In this document: positions 17,586 to 26,750 of the stretch, in pieces
Numbering within the stretch: the stretch's first letter is position 1
How the letters are laid out: every line of letters begins with the position of its first letter
Assembly: GCF_000271845.1 (NCBI RefSeq)
Contig: NZ_JH719395.1
Location: forward strand, 2,323,231 to 2,387,230
DNA length: 64,000 nt
DNA from: Rhizobium leguminosarum bv. trifolii WSM2297
GTDB taxonomy: Bacteria; Pseudomonadota; Alphaproteobacteria; Rhizobiales; Rhizobiaceae
Direction: 5' to 3'
The notes under the pieces: generated by a model
The model's input: only the letters and a program-made list of their open reading frames with translations
The model's database searches: none
What the model was told of the DNA's origin: nothing
Program-made: the position numbers and the translations under genes

Positions 17586-18067
17586 TGGCCGAACTCCGCG
17601 GTGTCGACGCGTTTGGCCTCGTGCATGACGATCACGCCGTCCTTTCGCGATACGGCTTCGACGATCCAGTCACCTCCGGCGACCTCATGGTCCGCTTCGA
17701 ACTGCCCGTCGTCTATCTTGCTGAGCGAGAGGAGGAAATCCTCATGGTCTCCCACGGGACGTTTGAAATTCAGCACGACATCGTCGACGATCGCCGGCGA
17801 GCCGTCTCTGTCATGGATTCTGTAGCGTATCTCTTGCCCCTTGATGGAGAGATCGCCCCGGATGCCGGAGGCGGCCATCGCCTTCATCACCGCCGCCTTG
17901 CGGTTGAAATCCTGGCTGGCAACATAAGTGTTTTCCACGACGAGGCCGCTCCAGCTGGAGGAAGCATAAAAGGCCATGGTGACGTTGACGGCGATTACCA
18001 CGGCGAAGAAAGCCGAAGTCGCAAGCAGCATGTGAAAGCCTGTAAAACCTGGAGCCGAAGCCTTCAT
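17582..18067 (-). CDS. fixH: cbb3 oxidase maturation protein FixH
   Basis: The 161-residue protein has one N-terminal membrane helix (FHMLLATSAFFAVVIAVNVTMAF without its last residues, about 11-32) followed by ASSSWSGLVVENTYVASQDFN, the FixH hallmark, and a beta-rich periplasmic domain. It sits between fixG and fixI with 4-base overlaps on both sides, in the standard fixGHIS order. FixH assists oxidase assembly. Confidence 0.93.
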   Translation of the reverse strand: MKASAPGFTGFHMLLATSAFFAVVIAVNVTMAFYASSSWSGLVVENTYVASQDFNRKAAVMKAMAASGIRGDLSIKGQEIRYRIHDRDGSPAIVDDVVLNFKRPVGDHEDFLLSLSKIDDGQFEADHEVAGGDWIVEAVSRKDGVIVMHEAKRVDTAEFGQ

Positions 18068-19632
18068 TTGATGTCTCCCGGTGCATTGAATGTCGCACGG
18101 TAGGTCGCCCGATCGGATTGACCCGTATCTTCGATGACGAAGAGCAATTCGTTGATGTCCGCTCCGGTCGGCTCGCGAGTGACGAAGACCTTGAGCGTCG
18201 TGGCCGCGTCGGGTTCGGCATGGACCGAGAAGCTCCGGCCGTCTTCTTTGCCGAGCTCGGGAATGCGCATCGTCGCGCCCTCCAGCCCGACCAGGGTCAT
18301 ATTGACGTCCCTCGGCCTCGGCACCATGTTTAGGATGCGAACCGTGTAGCCGTTGCGGATGGACCCGTCGCTTTCCAGGACATATTGCGGGTTCCGGTCG
18401 TGAACGACATTGAGTTGGAGCCGCTCCCGGAAAGCGAGATGGAAGATCATGGCGATACCGATCGCTGCCCAGACGACAGCGTAAAATACGATTCTCGGAC
18501 GGAAGATGATGCGCCAGTCGAAATGCAGCACGGCCGGAATGAAGCTGCCGTCGTCGTTTCGAACCCTGGCCGGCTGGATTGGCGTTCGTCCTTCATCGGT
18601 CGCAAGCGCCATGTTGCTCGAATATTCGCTGAGCGTCGCATAGGCGATCAGGCCGCGGGGCTTGCCGAGCTTATCCATGACGCCATCGCAGGCGTCAATG
18701 CAGAGCGCGCATGTGATGCACTCCATCTGCTGTCCGTCGCGAATGTCGATTCCCATCGGGCACACCGCCACGCAGGCATTGCAATCCACACAGTCGCCGA
18801 CCGGCAGGCCCTTGGCCTGCGCCTTCTTTGGGTGGCGCGACCTTTGCTCGCCCCGCCAGTCGTTGTAGGTGACGACGAGGGAATTCTCGTCAAGCATCGC
18901 GCCCTGGATGCGCGGCCACGGGCACATGTAGGTGCACACCTGCTCGCGCATCAGTCCGCCGAGCACATAGGTCGTGGCAGTCAGAATGGCGACAGTGGCG
19001 TAAGCGGCTGCGGGAGCGTGGCCAGTGAAGAGCGAAACCGCCAGGCTCGGCGCGTCGGCAAAATAAAAGATCCACGCACCGCCCGTGGCGATGCCGATGA
19101 GGAACCAGATCGAATGTTTGGCAACCCTCTTCCTCAACTTGTCGAAGCTGAAGGGACTTGCGTCGAGCTTCATGCGCGCGTTCCGGTCACCTTCGATCGC
19201 CCGCTCGACCACCAGGAAGAGATCGACCCAGACGGTCTGCGGGCAGGCGTAGCCGCACCATGCGCGACCGACGGCGGAGGTGACGAGAAACAGGCCGAAC
19301 CCCGCCATGACAAGGAGGCCTGCAACGTAATAGAATTCCTGCGGCCAGATCTCGATGAAGAAAAAGAAGAAACGCCGTGAAGAAAGGTCGATGAGAATTG
19401 CCTGGTCCGGCGCGTAAGGGCCGCGATCCCAGCGGATCCACGGCGCGAGATAGTAGATGCCGAGCGTGATCACCATCACGATCCACTTGAACCGGCGGAA
19501 CTGACCTTCGGCGCGCTTGGGAAAGATCTTCTTCCGGGGCGCATAGAGAGGCTGTCGGTTGCGGCGGGCATTGACCGGCTCGACGCTGACGCGCTCGACG
19601 TTATTGGGATCTGGTGCAGTGAAGAGGTTCAT
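18064..19632 (-). CDS. fixG: cbb3 oxidase assembly ferredoxin-type protein FixG/CcoG
   Basis: The 522-residue membrane protein has several helices in the first half (WIVMVITLGIYYLAPWIRW, YVAGLLVMAGFGLFLVT), the CGYACPQTVW motif, and two 4Fe-4S clusters in CVDCNACVAVCPMGID and CITCALCIDACD (about 270-310). A periplasmic immunoglobulin-like domain ends the protein. CcoG is thought to reduce copper for the oxidase. A FixK box lies 55 bases before the start. Confidence 0.95.
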   Translation of the reverse strand: MNLFTAPDPNNVERVSVEPVNARRNRQPLYAPRKKIFPKRAEGQFRRFKWIVMVITLGIYYLAPWIRWDRGPYAPDQAILIDLSSRRFFFFFIEIWPQEFYYVAGLLVMAGFGLFLVTSAVGRAWCGYACPQTVWVDLFLVVERAIEGDRNARMKLDASPFSFDKLRKRVAKHSIWFLIGIATGGAWIFYFADAPSLAVSLFTGHAPAAAYATVAILTATTYVLGGLMREQVCTYMCPWPRIQGAMLDENSLVVTYNDWRGEQRSRHPKKAQAKGLPVGDCVDCNACVAVCPMGIDIRDGQQMECITCALCIDACDGVMDKLGKPRGLIAYATLSEYSSNMALATDEGRTPIQPARVRNDDGSFIPAVLHFDWRIIFRPRIVFYAVVWAAIGIAMIFHLAFRERLQLNVVHDRNPQYVLESDGSIRNGYTVRILNMVPRPRDVNMTLVGLEGATMRIPELGKEDGRSFSVHAEPDAATTLKVFVTREPTGADINELLFVIEDTGQSDRATYRATFNAPGDIK

Positions 19633-19686
19633 GGGACCCTATCCGATTTTCACCTGCCCTTTTCCCACCCGCAGGCGATCCGTTCC

Positions 19687-19700
19687 TTGATGCAGATCAA
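19687..19700. promoter_or_regulatory. FixK/FNR box upstream of fixG
   Basis: TTGATGCAGATCAA is a perfect TTGAT-N4-ATCAA palindrome 55 bases before the fixG start. Such sites are bound by FixK/FNR proteins and place fixGHIS in the low-oxygen regulon. Confidence 0.88.
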
Positions 19701-19728
19701 GAAAGTCGGCCTTCCCCTGAAATGGAAA

Positions 19729-19756
19729 GGCCACGCCCCGCGGTAAGGACGTGGCC
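19729..19756 (-). terminator. Putative terminator of the fixNOQP unit
   Basis: GGCCACG and CGTGGCC form a 7-bp GC-rich stem with a 14-base loop. On the minus strand it is followed by TTTCCATTTC. It lies between the last small gene after fixP and the FixK box of fixG, where a terminator is expected. Confidence 0.5.
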
Positions 19757-19798
19757 TGGAGGAACTGCGGAGCTGGGACGTCCTCGACAAGACTTCAA

Positions 19799-19984
19799 TT
19801 AGCGGCTCGTCTCCTTGTGATATTTGAGGCAGGTCAAACTTACGATCGAATTGCCGATATTTGCTGGATCGTCCTGTTCGGAAGCCAGGGCCATCGGTTT
19901 GGCGCGCGCCGACACGCGCGATCGAATGGCAGCGCGCGGCGTGCCGTAGAGACTGAGGATCGGATTGTGGTCATGAGCAGCCAT
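19799..19984 (-). CDS. Small hypothetical protein after fixP
   Basis: The 61-residue frame starts at ATG 19984, just 11 bases after the fixP stop, with a GGAGAAAAGCC ribosome site made from the stop region (TAAGGAG). It has no membrane helix or cysteine pair; composition is basic with APRAAIRSRVSARAKP in the middle and a single Cys near the end. Position implies cotranscription with fixNOQP. I do not recognise it. Confidence 0.5.
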   Translation of the reverse strand: MAAHDHNPILSLYGTPRAAIRSRVSARAKPMALASEQDDPANIGNSIVSLTCLKYHKETSR

Positions 19985-19995
19985 GGCTTTTCTCC

Positions 19996-20859
19996 TTAGA
20001 TGCCACCGCCGAGCGAGTGGACGAAAATGGTCAGTTCCTTGACTGTCGTATCGCCGAGGCGTCCCGCCCAGGCGGGCATGACGCCATGCTTGGGTGAGGC
20101 CACCTGGCGAAAGATGGCGTCTTCGCCACGCGCCTTCAGCCAGATCGCATCAACGAGATCCGGCGCTCCCATTTCCGCTTTTCCTTTGGCGTCCTCGCCG
20201 TGACATGCGGCGCAATTGTCGAGGAAGACCTGTTTTCCAGCCTCCGCCAGACCCGCATCCGAGGGCGTATTGGTCAATCCCCAGACGTAGGCGGCGACTT
20301 GCTTCATCTGGACGGGCTCCAGAACATCGGCAAAGGGCGGCATCTCGGAGGCGTGGGAATCCGCATCGCCGTCGAAGCGGATCCCATGTGCGATCGTTGT
20401 CTGAATGGCATCGAGGTCCCCGCCCCACAGCCAGTCGTCATCATTGAGGTTCGGAAATCCTGGACCGCCACTCGCTCCCGAGCCATGGCATGGCGCGCAG
20501 TTCACCTTGAATGCGGATGCGCCGCCAGCGATGGCGAATTCACGAAGAGCCGGATCGGAATCGATTTCCCGCACCGTTCTGGCGGCAATCAGCTCATGGA
20601 ACTTTGTTTGGGAGGCCCTGGCCTGATCCAGGTTCTGTTGCAGCTCGGCGCGACTGGAAAAACCCAGCATGCCCTTCGTCGTATCGGTAATCATCGGGAG
20701 CGCGGGATATGCAATCGCATAGCCCACCGCCCAGAGAATGGTGGCATAGAAGGTCCATACCCACCAGCGGGGCATCGGATTGTTCAACTCGCGAATGCCG
20801 TCCCATTCATGTCCGGTCGTTTCGACGCCGCTGAATTCATCGATCGGTTTTTCCGACAT
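19996..20859 (-). CDS. fixP: cbb3 oxidase dihaem cytochrome c subunit FixP/CcoP
   Basis: Starting at ATG 20859 (MSEKPIDEFSGVETTGHEWD) gives 287 residues; an ATG three codons earlier overlaps the fixQ stop and is less likely. One membrane helix at about 33-52 is followed by two c-type haem sites, CAPCH and CAACH, each with its downstream methionine ligand (EMPPF; GVMPAW). FixP passes electrons from cytochrome bc1 to FixO and FixN. Confidence 0.95.
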   Translation of the reverse strand: MSEKPIDEFSGVETTGHEWDGIRELNNPMPRWWVWTFYATILWAVGYAIAYPALPMITDTTKGMLGFSSRAELQQNLDQARASQTKFHELIAARTVREIDSDPALREFAIAGGASAFKVNCAPCHGSGASGGPGFPNLNDDDWLWGGDLDAIQTTIAHGIRFDGDADSHASEMPPFADVLEPVQMKQVAAYVWGLTNTPSDAGLAEAGKQVFLDNCAACHGEDAKGKAEMGAPDLVDAIWLKARGEDAIFRQVASPKHGVMPAWAGRLGDTTVKELTIFVHSLGGGI

Positions 20860-20860
20860 C

Positions 20861-21013
20861 TCAATCATCCTTCAAGGGAATATCGGCGGCCTCTTTCGCC
20901 GTCTGCTTGCTGCCTGGGCGAAGGGTGAACACGACCGCGCCAACGAAGAATGCCGCCATTGCCAACAGGCCCCAGCTGTCGGCGAAGTGTCTCATTGCAG
21001 TATAGGTTTCCAT
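20861..21013 (-). CDS. fixQ: cbb3 oxidase small subunit FixQ/CcoQ
   Basis: ATG 21013 to TGA 20861 encodes 50 residues: METYTAMRHFADSWGLLAMA starts it, then a membrane helix (LLAMAAFFVGAVVFTL) and a polar tail. This is the usual size and form of CcoQ, which stabilises the oxidase. It lies between fixO (7 bases) and fixP. Confidence 0.92.
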   Translation of the reverse strand: METYTAMRHFADSWGLLAMAAFFVGAVVFTLRPGSKQTAKEAADIPLKDD

Positions 21014-21020
21014 GTATCCC

Positions 21021-21755
21021 TCACCGGTAGCCGGTCGCGTCGTCGTAGGTCGAGAAATCGACCAGCGTTCCGAGCATCTGCAGATAGGACACCAAGGCAT
21101 CCATTTCGGTCAGCCTAGCGGGATCGCCATCGAAATCGCCGACTTTCGCCTTGGGGTAGCGCGCAAGCAGGGCCGTCGTATCCGCGTTCGGATCGGCTTG
21201 CGCCTTCATGTCGGCCTCGGCATTCGCCAGCATGTCGTCGCTGTAGGGCACACCGACGTCCTCGTTGGCCTTCAGGTCCATTCCGATATCCTTGGCCGTG
21301 ACGTCCTGCTCTTTGAGGAAGGCGTAGCTTGGCATGATTGATTCCGGCACGACAGCTCGCGGGTTTGCGAGATGCTGGACGTGCCATTCATTCGAATAGC
21401 GTCCGCCGACCCGGGCGAGATCCGGCCCGGTCCGCTTGGATCCCCACTGGAAGGGATGGTCGTACATGGACTCGGCTGCCAGCGAATAATGACCGTAACG
21501 TTCGACTTCGTCGCGGAACGGTCTGATCATCTGGCTGTGGCAAAGATAGCAGCCTTCGCGGATGTAGATGTTTCGTCCGGCCAGTTCCAGCGGCGTGTAG
21601 GGCCGCATGCCTTCCACCTTCTCGATCGTGTTCTGCAGATAGAACAGCGGCGCGATTTCAACGATGCCGCCGATGCTGACGACGAGGAGCGCGCCGACGA
21701 GAAGAAGTGTCGCGTTCTTCTCCAATATCTGATGTTTATCAAGTATCGATGCCAT
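21021..21755 (-). CDS. fixO: cbb3 oxidase monohaem cytochrome c subunit FixO/CcoO
   Basis: The 244-residue protein has an N-terminal membrane helix ([20 protein letters not shown]) and one c-haem site CYLCH followed by SQMIRPF, the CcoO signature. The methionine ligand is in SIMPSY. It is the third redox subunit of the oxidase, located 8 bases after fixN. Confidence 0.95.
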   Translation of the reverse strand: MASILDKHQILEKNATLLLVGALLVVSIGGIVEIAPLFYLQNTIEKVEGMRPYTPLELAGRNIYIREGCYLCHSQMIRPFRDEVERYGHYSLAAESMYDHPFQWGSKRTGPDLARVGGRYSNEWHVQHLANPRAVVPESIMPSYAFLKEQDVTAKDIGMDLKANEDVGVPYSDDMLANAEADMKAQADPNADTTALLARYPKAKVGDFDGDPARLTEMDALVSYLQMLGTLVDFSTYDDATGYR

Positions 21756-21763
21756 GTCTCACC

Positions 21764-23386
21764 TCATTCAGCAGGCTGTGCTTGGGGCACGAAAGCGGTT
21801 GGGATTTCAGCTTCGTAGCGCACACGGCCGCGGATCGTCATGAACACGTTCCAGGCCATGACGAAACCACCCGCCAGATAAAGCGCTCCGCCGACCGCGC
21901 GCAGCACGTAGTATGGAATCATCGCCGAGACGGTTTCTGCGAAGGAATAGACGAGGAAGCCCTGGGAGTTGTACTCGCGCCACATGAGCCCTTGCTGGAT
22001 TCCGGCAACCCAGAGCACCGCGGCGTAAACCACGATCCCGAGCGTTGCGAGCCAGAAGTGCCAGTTGACCATCCGCAGGCTGTAGAGACGCTCGCGTCCC
22101 CAAAGCTTCGGCGTCAGGTAATAGATCGCCCCGAAGGTGATCATCCCCACCCAGCCGAGAGCGCCGGAATGCACATGGCCGATCGTCCATTCGGTGTAGT
22201 GGCTGAGCGAATTGACGGTTTTGACCGACATCATCGGGCCTTCGAAGGTCGACATGCCGTAAAAGGCGATGGCAACGATCATCATGCGGATGATCGGATC
22301 CGTGCGAATCTTGTCCCATGCGCCCGAAAGGGTCATGAGGCCATTGATCATGCCGCCCCAGGAGGGCATCCACAGCATCACCGAGAAAACCATGCCGAGG
22401 GTCTGGGCCCAGTCGGGCAGCGCCGTGTAATGCAGATGATGCGGGCCTGCCCAGATATACATGAAGATCAGCGCCCAGAAGTGGATGATCGAGAGCCGAT
22501 AGGAATAAACGGGCCGGTTGGCCTGCTTGGGTACGAAATAGTACATCATGCCCAGGAAGCCGGCGGTGAGGAAGAAGCCGACGGCGTTGTGGCCGTACCA
22601 CCATTGGGTCAGCGCATCCTGGACGCCTGAGAAGAGCGAGTAGCTCTTGGAGCCGAGGAACGAGGTCGGGACTGCCAGGTTGTTGACGACGTGCAGCATT
22701 GCAATGGTGACGATGAAGCCGAGATAGAACCAGTTCGCCACGTAGATATGCGGCTCTTTGCGCTTCAGGATCGTGCCGAGGTAGACGGCGAGATAAGCGA
22801 CCCAGACGACGGTCAGCCAGAGGTCGACATACCATTCAGGCTCGGCATATTCACGGGCCTGGTTGATGCCGAGGACGTATCCGGTCGCAGCCATGACGAT
22901 GAAGAGCTGGTAGCCCCAGAAGACGAACCATGCGAGACTTCCGCCAAAGAGACGGGCGCGACAGGTTCGCTGCACGACGTAGAAGGACGTCATGATCAGG
23001 GCGTTGCCACCGAAGGCGAAGATGACCGCCGAGGTGTGAACAGGCCGCAATCGTCCGAAATTGAGGTAAGGTGCGATATTCAGGTCGGGAAACGCCAGTT
23101 GCAGAGCGATGACGACGCCGACGAGGAAGCCCACCACGCCCCAGAACACCGTGGCGATCAGGCCGTAGCGGATCACCTCGTCGAAATAGCCTGACAGGTC
23201 GACTTTCTGCCGCTGGTCCGGCGGTGCGAAATCGATGTTCCAGACCAGGAGCACAGTTCCCACCACCAGGCAGAAGCAGAGGATGCCCATATGGACCGCA
23301 AAGAGATGATCGTGCGCGAACGCGGCTCCCAGCAGCGCTAGAAATGCGGCGACCGCGACCACCATCGTTTCCGTCGTGTAATTCAT
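21764..23386 (-). CDS. fixN: cbb3 oxidase catalytic subunit FixN/CcoN
   Basis: The 540-residue protein has about 12 membrane helices and the histidines that bind haem b and the b3-CuB centre (for example [53 protein letters not shown]). It reduces oxygen with very high affinity, which bacteroids need. It is the first gene of fixNOQP; a FixK box lies 89 bases upstream. Confidence 0.96.
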   Translation of the reverse strand: MNYTTETMVVAVAAFLALLGAAFAHDHLFAVHMGILCFCLVVGTVLLVWNIDFAPPDQRQKVDLSGYFDEVIRYGLIATVFWGVVGFLVGVVIALQLAFPDLNIAPYLNFGRLRPVHTSAVIFAFGGNALIMTSFYVVQRTCRARLFGGSLAWFVFWGYQLFIVMAATGYVLGINQAREYAEPEWYVDLWLTVVWVAYLAVYLGTILKRKEPHIYVANWFYLGFIVTIAMLHVVNNLAVPTSFLGSKSYSLFSGVQDALTQWWYGHNAVGFFLTAGFLGMMYYFVPKQANRPVYSYRLSIIHFWALIFMYIWAGPHHLHYTALPDWAQTLGMVFSVMLWMPSWGGMINGLMTLSGAWDKIRTDPIIRMMIVAIAFYGMSTFEGPMMSVKTVNSLSHYTEWTIGHVHSGALGWVGMITFGAIYYLTPKLWGRERLYSLRMVNWHFWLATLGIVVYAAVLWVAGIQQGLMWREYNSQGFLVYSFAETVSAMIPYYVLRAVGGALYLAGGFVMAWNVFMTIRGRVRYEAEIPTAFVPQAQPAE

Positions 23387-23474
23387 GATGTCGTCCCCAG
23401 TGCAAAGACGACCGCGTCGCGGCCGGCTTTCTCGTCGTTCTAGGCAGGACTGTCATGAAGCCGCCAATCGCTCC

Positions 23475-23488
23475 TTGATCTACATCAA
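23475..23488. promoter_or_regulatory. FixK/FNR box upstream of fixN
   Basis: TTGATCTACATCAA is a perfect TTGAT-N4-ATCAA palindrome 89 bases before fixN. It lies in the divergent fixN-fixK gap and could also affect fixK itself. Confidence 0.88.
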
Positions 23489-23522
23489 CCAGAAGGCAGC
23501 GCGCTCGGGATGGGGCGGCGCT

Positions 23523-23538
23523 GTTACACACCGTTACA
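23523..23538 (+). promoter_or_regulatory. K-box (FxkR site) upstream of fixK
   Basis: GTTACACACCGTTACA is an exact GTTACA-N4-GTTACA direct repeat, 86 bases before the fixK start. This is the K-box described as the FxkR target upstream of fixK in R. etli and R. leguminosarum. FxkR is encoded 3.7 kb downstream. Confidence 0.8.
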
Positions 23539-23623
23539 ATCTTTCACCCTTTGGCACCCTCCAATCATCCCCCTGTGACGCAGCGGAGTTCTAGTGCACC
23601 CACGGCAACGAGGGGACACGACA

Positions 23624-24355
23624 ATGCTGATGCAGACCAACCATGCATTCGAAAACGCCGAGAAGACGAGCCAAGGGGTCCACGCCGGTCAATCTCTATC
23701 GTCGATTTTCCTGACATCGGCAGCGGAAACCGTTCCTGCCGGCAAAGCGATATGCTGGGAAGGCGACAAGGTGAAACACTTGTTCCAAGTCGAAGAAGGC
23801 GTTGTCCGCCTCCATCGCATCATTGGCGAAGGCCGCCGCGTGATAACCGCGTTTCATTTCGCCGGCGATCTCATCGGCGCGTCGCTGCAAAATGATTTCC
23901 TGTTCACCGCCGAGGCCGTCACCGAGTGCAAGATCCGCCGCATATCCCGGAAGAACTTCCACGAGGAAATCGCCCGGTCGGATGCTCTCGGACCTGCATA
24001 TATTTCCCTGTTATGCCAGGAGGCGGCGGCTGCGCACGAACAGATGGTGCTGCTGTCGAAGAAGAATGCCGAGGAGCGCCTGTGCAGCTTCATCGTGAAA
24101 CTTGCCTCCCGCCGCAATTCTCAGCCGCGGCAAGGTCTTCTGCGCGTCCCCATGAACCGGCAGGACATTGCCGACCATCTCGGTCTGACCATTGAAACCG
24201 TATCTCGGACCATCACGAAACTTGCATCGCGAAATATCGTTATCCCGGAGGGCAGACACGACTTGCGAATCGTCAATCTCGCCCGACTTACGCAGTTGTC
24301 CGGCGACGCTGATGATTTTTCAGAGGATTCCTGTCATAGGGTCAACCTGCATTGA
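23624..24355 (+). CDS. fixK: FixK transcription activator
   Basis: From ATG 23624 the protein has 243 residues: a beta-roll domain (about 30-145), a dimer helix and a winged helix with NRQDIADHLGLTIETVSRTI, which contains the E-SR contacts for TTGAT sites. It lacks the N-terminal cysteine cluster of FNR/FnrN, so it is the FixK type, controlled by expression rather than by its own iron-sulphur centre. It would activate the FixK boxes at 19687, 23475, 28678 and perhaps 26437. The next gene, fixL, overlaps its stop by one base. Confidence 0.92.
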   Translation: MLMQTNHAFENAEKTSQGVHAGQSLSSIFLTSAAETVPAGKAICWEGDKVKHLFQVEEGVVRLHRIIGEGRRVITAFHFAGDLIGASLQNDFLFTAEAVTECKIRRISRKNFHEEIARSDALGPAYISLLCQEAAAAHEQMVLLSKKNAEERLCSFIVKLASRRNSQPRQGLLRVPMNRQDIADHLGLTIETVSRTITKLASRNIVIPEGRHDLRIVNLARLTQLSGDADDFSEDSCHRVNLH

Positions 24356-26307
24356 TGCAACAAGCCGCGGGATCGACGTTCATGCCCCACCGCCTCGTAT
24401 CACCGAGAACCGCGTCGCCCCAGGAACTGGATGCAATGGTGCACATGCTGGATGGAGCAGACATACTCGTCCATCGTTTTGACGAAACCATCACGCACTG
24501 GTCCATCGGCTGCGAGAACATGTATGGCTGGGCAAGGGAGGAAGCCGTCGGCGAGAAGGTCTACGAACTGCTGGCGACGAGATTTCCAGAACCGGCGGAA
24601 GACATCCGCGACCAGTTGAAGTCGCGCGGCTTCTGGCAGGGTGAAATCATCCACCGTCACAAGAGCGGGCACGATATTCATGCCGCGTCCCGCTGCGTCC
24701 TGGTCAATCTGCCGGATGGCGACCTTGCCGTCATCCAGACGAATACCGACGTCAGCGCGTTGAGGCGCGCTCAAGAGGCGGTCAAATCCCGCGAAGCGCA
24801 TCTGAGCTCGATTCTCGACACCGTGCCGGACGCGATGGTGGTCATCGACCACAAGGGAACGGTGCTCTCGTTCAGCAAGGCAGCCGAAAAACTGTTTGGA
24901 ATGCCTTCCGATCAGATTTGTGGCCTCAACGTCAGCAACTTGATGCCGAACCCCCATCGCGACGCTCACGACGGCTATATCGATCATTATATCGAAACAG
25001 GCGAGAAACGCATCATCGGCTACGGGCGTGTCGTCACCGGGCAGCGGGCCGACGGATCCCAATTTCCGATGGAACTACATGTCGGCGAAGCGACGGCGAA
25101 CGGAGAGCGGATCTTCACCGGTTTCGTCCGCGATCTCACCAGCCGGTTCGAAATCGAGGAAGACCTTCGTCAGGCGCAGAAGATGGAAGCCATCGGGCAA
25201 TTGACGGGAGGCATCGCGCATGACTTCAACAATCTCCTCACCGTCATCAGCGGCAATCTCGAAATGATCGAGGACAAACTGCCGCCCGGCACCCTCAGGG
25301 AAATCCTCAAGGAGGCTCAGTCGGCGGCGCAGGACGGGGCAATCCTCACGGGCCAGCTGCTGGCTTTCGGCCGGCGGCAGCCACTGAACCCAAAGCATGC
25401 GGACCTCGGTCAGCTTGTGAGCGGCTTCTCGGACCTGCTTCGGCGAACGCTTGGCGAGGACATCAAGCTATCGACCGTCATCGAGGGGTCGAGCCTGAAC
25501 GTCCTTGTCGACAGTTCGCAGCTGCAGAACGCCATTTTGAACATCGCTTTGAACGCAAGGGATGCTATGCCGAAGGGCGGCAGTCTCACAACGACGATCG
25601 CGCGGGTCCATCTCGATGCCGACTATGCAAAGATGTACCCGGAGGTGCGCAGCGGCACCTTCGTGCTCGTCACCATGACGGACACCGGCATCGGCATGAG
25701 CGAAGAGGTCAGAAAGCGCGCGATAGAACCGTTTTTCACGACGAAGGAGGTCGGCTCGGGCACGGGTCTCGGGCTCAGCATGGTCTATGGTTTCGTAAAG
25801 CAGTCCGGCGGGCACCTCCAGCTTTACAGCGAGCTGGAACGCGGCACGACGGTCAGGATATATCTGCCCGCAATCAACGAGACGAAGCCTCTGGAGCCCA
25901 CGCTGGATCATGGCAGCGGCGAGAGCCCGCTGCCACGCGGCGACGAAACTGTGCTTGTCGTCGAGGATGATGCCCGCGTCCGCCGCGTGGCCGTCGCCAG
26001 GCTCACGTCAATGGGCTACACGGTACTTGAAGCCGAAAACGGCCACCGCGCGCTCGAGTTTCTGCGAGAAAACGCCCACATCGCGCTCCTCTTTACCGAC
26101 ATCGTGATGCCGGGCGGGATCACCGGCGACGAACTCGCACGTGAGGTGCGCGTTTTGCAACCCGATATCGCCGTCCTGTTCACGTCAGGATATTCCGAGC
26201 CTGGCCTTGCGGGCAAAGGCATCGTTCCCGGCGCTCAGTGGCTGCGCAAGCCTTATACCGCAAGGGAGCTGGCCTTGATGATCCGCGAGCTTCTCGACGC
26301 GACATAA
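24355..26307 (+). CDS. fixL: Hybrid oxygen-sensing histidine kinase FixL
   Basis: The protein of about 650 residues has two PAS domains (about 25-125 and 140-260), a histidine-kinase core with the phospho-histidine in GGIAHDFNNLLTV, an ATPase domain (NALNARDAM, GTGLGLSM) and a C-terminal receiver domain with its aspartate in LLFTDIVMPGG. The second PAS domain has HDGYIDHYIETGE, which holds the haem histidine of FixL. No membrane helix is seen, so it is a soluble hybrid FixL as in R. leguminosarum and R. etli. A TTG three bases earlier is an alternative start; the ATG overlaps the fixK stop (TGATG). Confidence 0.93.
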   Translation: MQQAAGSTFMPHRLVSPRTASPQELDAMVHMLDGADILVHRFDETITHWSIGCENMYGWAREEAVGEKVYELLATRFPEPAEDIRDQLKSRGFWQGEIIHRHKSGHDIHAASRCVLVNLPDGDLAVIQTNTDVSALRRAQEAVKSREAHLSSILDTVPDAMVVIDHKGTVLSFSKAAEKLFGMPSDQICGLNVSNLMPNPHRDAHDGYIDHYIETGEKRIIGYGRVVTGQRADGSQFPMELHVGEATANGERIFTGFVRDLTSRFEIEEDLRQAQKMEAIGQLTGGIAHDFNNLLTVISGNLEMIEDKLPPGTLREILKEAQSAAQDGAILTGQLLAFGRRQPLNPKHADLGQLVSGFSDLLRRTLGEDIKLSTVIEGSSLNVLVDSSQLQNAILNIALNARDAMPKGGSLTTTIARVHLDADYAKMYPEVRSGTFVLVTMTDTGIGMSEEVRKRAIEPFFTTKEVGSGTGLGLSMVYGFVKQSGGHLQLYSELERGTTVRIYLPAINETKPLEPTLDHGSGESPLPRGDETVLVVEDDARVRRVAVARLTSMGYTVLEAENGHRALEFLRENAHIALLFTDIVMPGGITGDELAREVRVLQPDIAVLFTSGYSEPGLAGKGIVPGAQWLRKPYTARELALMIRELLDAT

Positions 26308-26436
26308 ACTCCATAGCAACCATCGCCTGTCCATAAACCGACCTTGGCGCAGGCGAACAGCGCTGGCCCAAAGCGTGTCTCGTCGGTCGTGTCCCCCACC
26401 TTTCGGACGATGCGGGCCGCATCAGCCGTTCTCCAT

Positions 26437-26450
26437 TTGACCAGCATCAA
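26437..26450. promoter_or_regulatory. Imperfect FixK box before the pseudoazurin remnant
   Basis: TTGACCAGCATCAA differs from TTGAT-N4-ATCAA at one base. It lies 73 bases before the azu-like start and is probably a relic of its low-oxygen promoter. Confidence 0.45.
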
Positions 26451-26522
26451 AGAGGCCGGGCCGAGCACGTCCTCGAAGATGTTCACGCCGTCAAATCGAC
26501 CTCGCCGAACAGGGGATATGCA

Positions 26523-26690
26523 ATGCGTTTGAAATTCGGGTTGATCGCCGCAGCGGCAGCATTGATGGTTTCGGCAGGACCGTTAATGGCTACCGACCAC
26601 CAGGTTCAGATGTTCAACAAAGGCACGGACGGGGGCATTGTGTTCGAACCCGGCATCGCATTGATCGAGGTCAAAGTGTCTTCCTCCTGA
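26523..26690 (+). pseudogene. Truncated pseudoazurin gene
   Basis: The 55-residue frame starts with a signal peptide (FGLIAAAAALMVSAGPLMA) and then TDHQVQMFNKGTDGGIVFEP, the N-terminus of mature pseudoazurin, a periplasmic blue-copper electron carrier. It then runs into IALIEVKVSSS and stops, losing the copper ligands (His, Cys, His, Met), so it cannot bind copper. An imperfect FixK box lies upstream. Pseudoazurins serve denitrification enzymes or c-type oxidases, which fits the neighbourhood. Confidence 0.7.
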
Positions 26691-26750
26691 CTTCGTACCT
26701 TGGCAGGAAGCTAGAGGCCGCAGCGACCAGCCTATGACAGGAGCGATCGA

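Noticed and set aside
18385..19380. 331-codon open frame antisense to fixG
   Set aside because: It lies wholly opposite a clear FixG; high GC content opens long antisense frames. Composition is charged and repetitive without family motifs.
21707..22630. 307-codon open frame antisense to fixN and fixO
   Set aside because: Covers two well-defined genes on the other strand and is His- and Asp-rich as expected from a reversed membrane protein.
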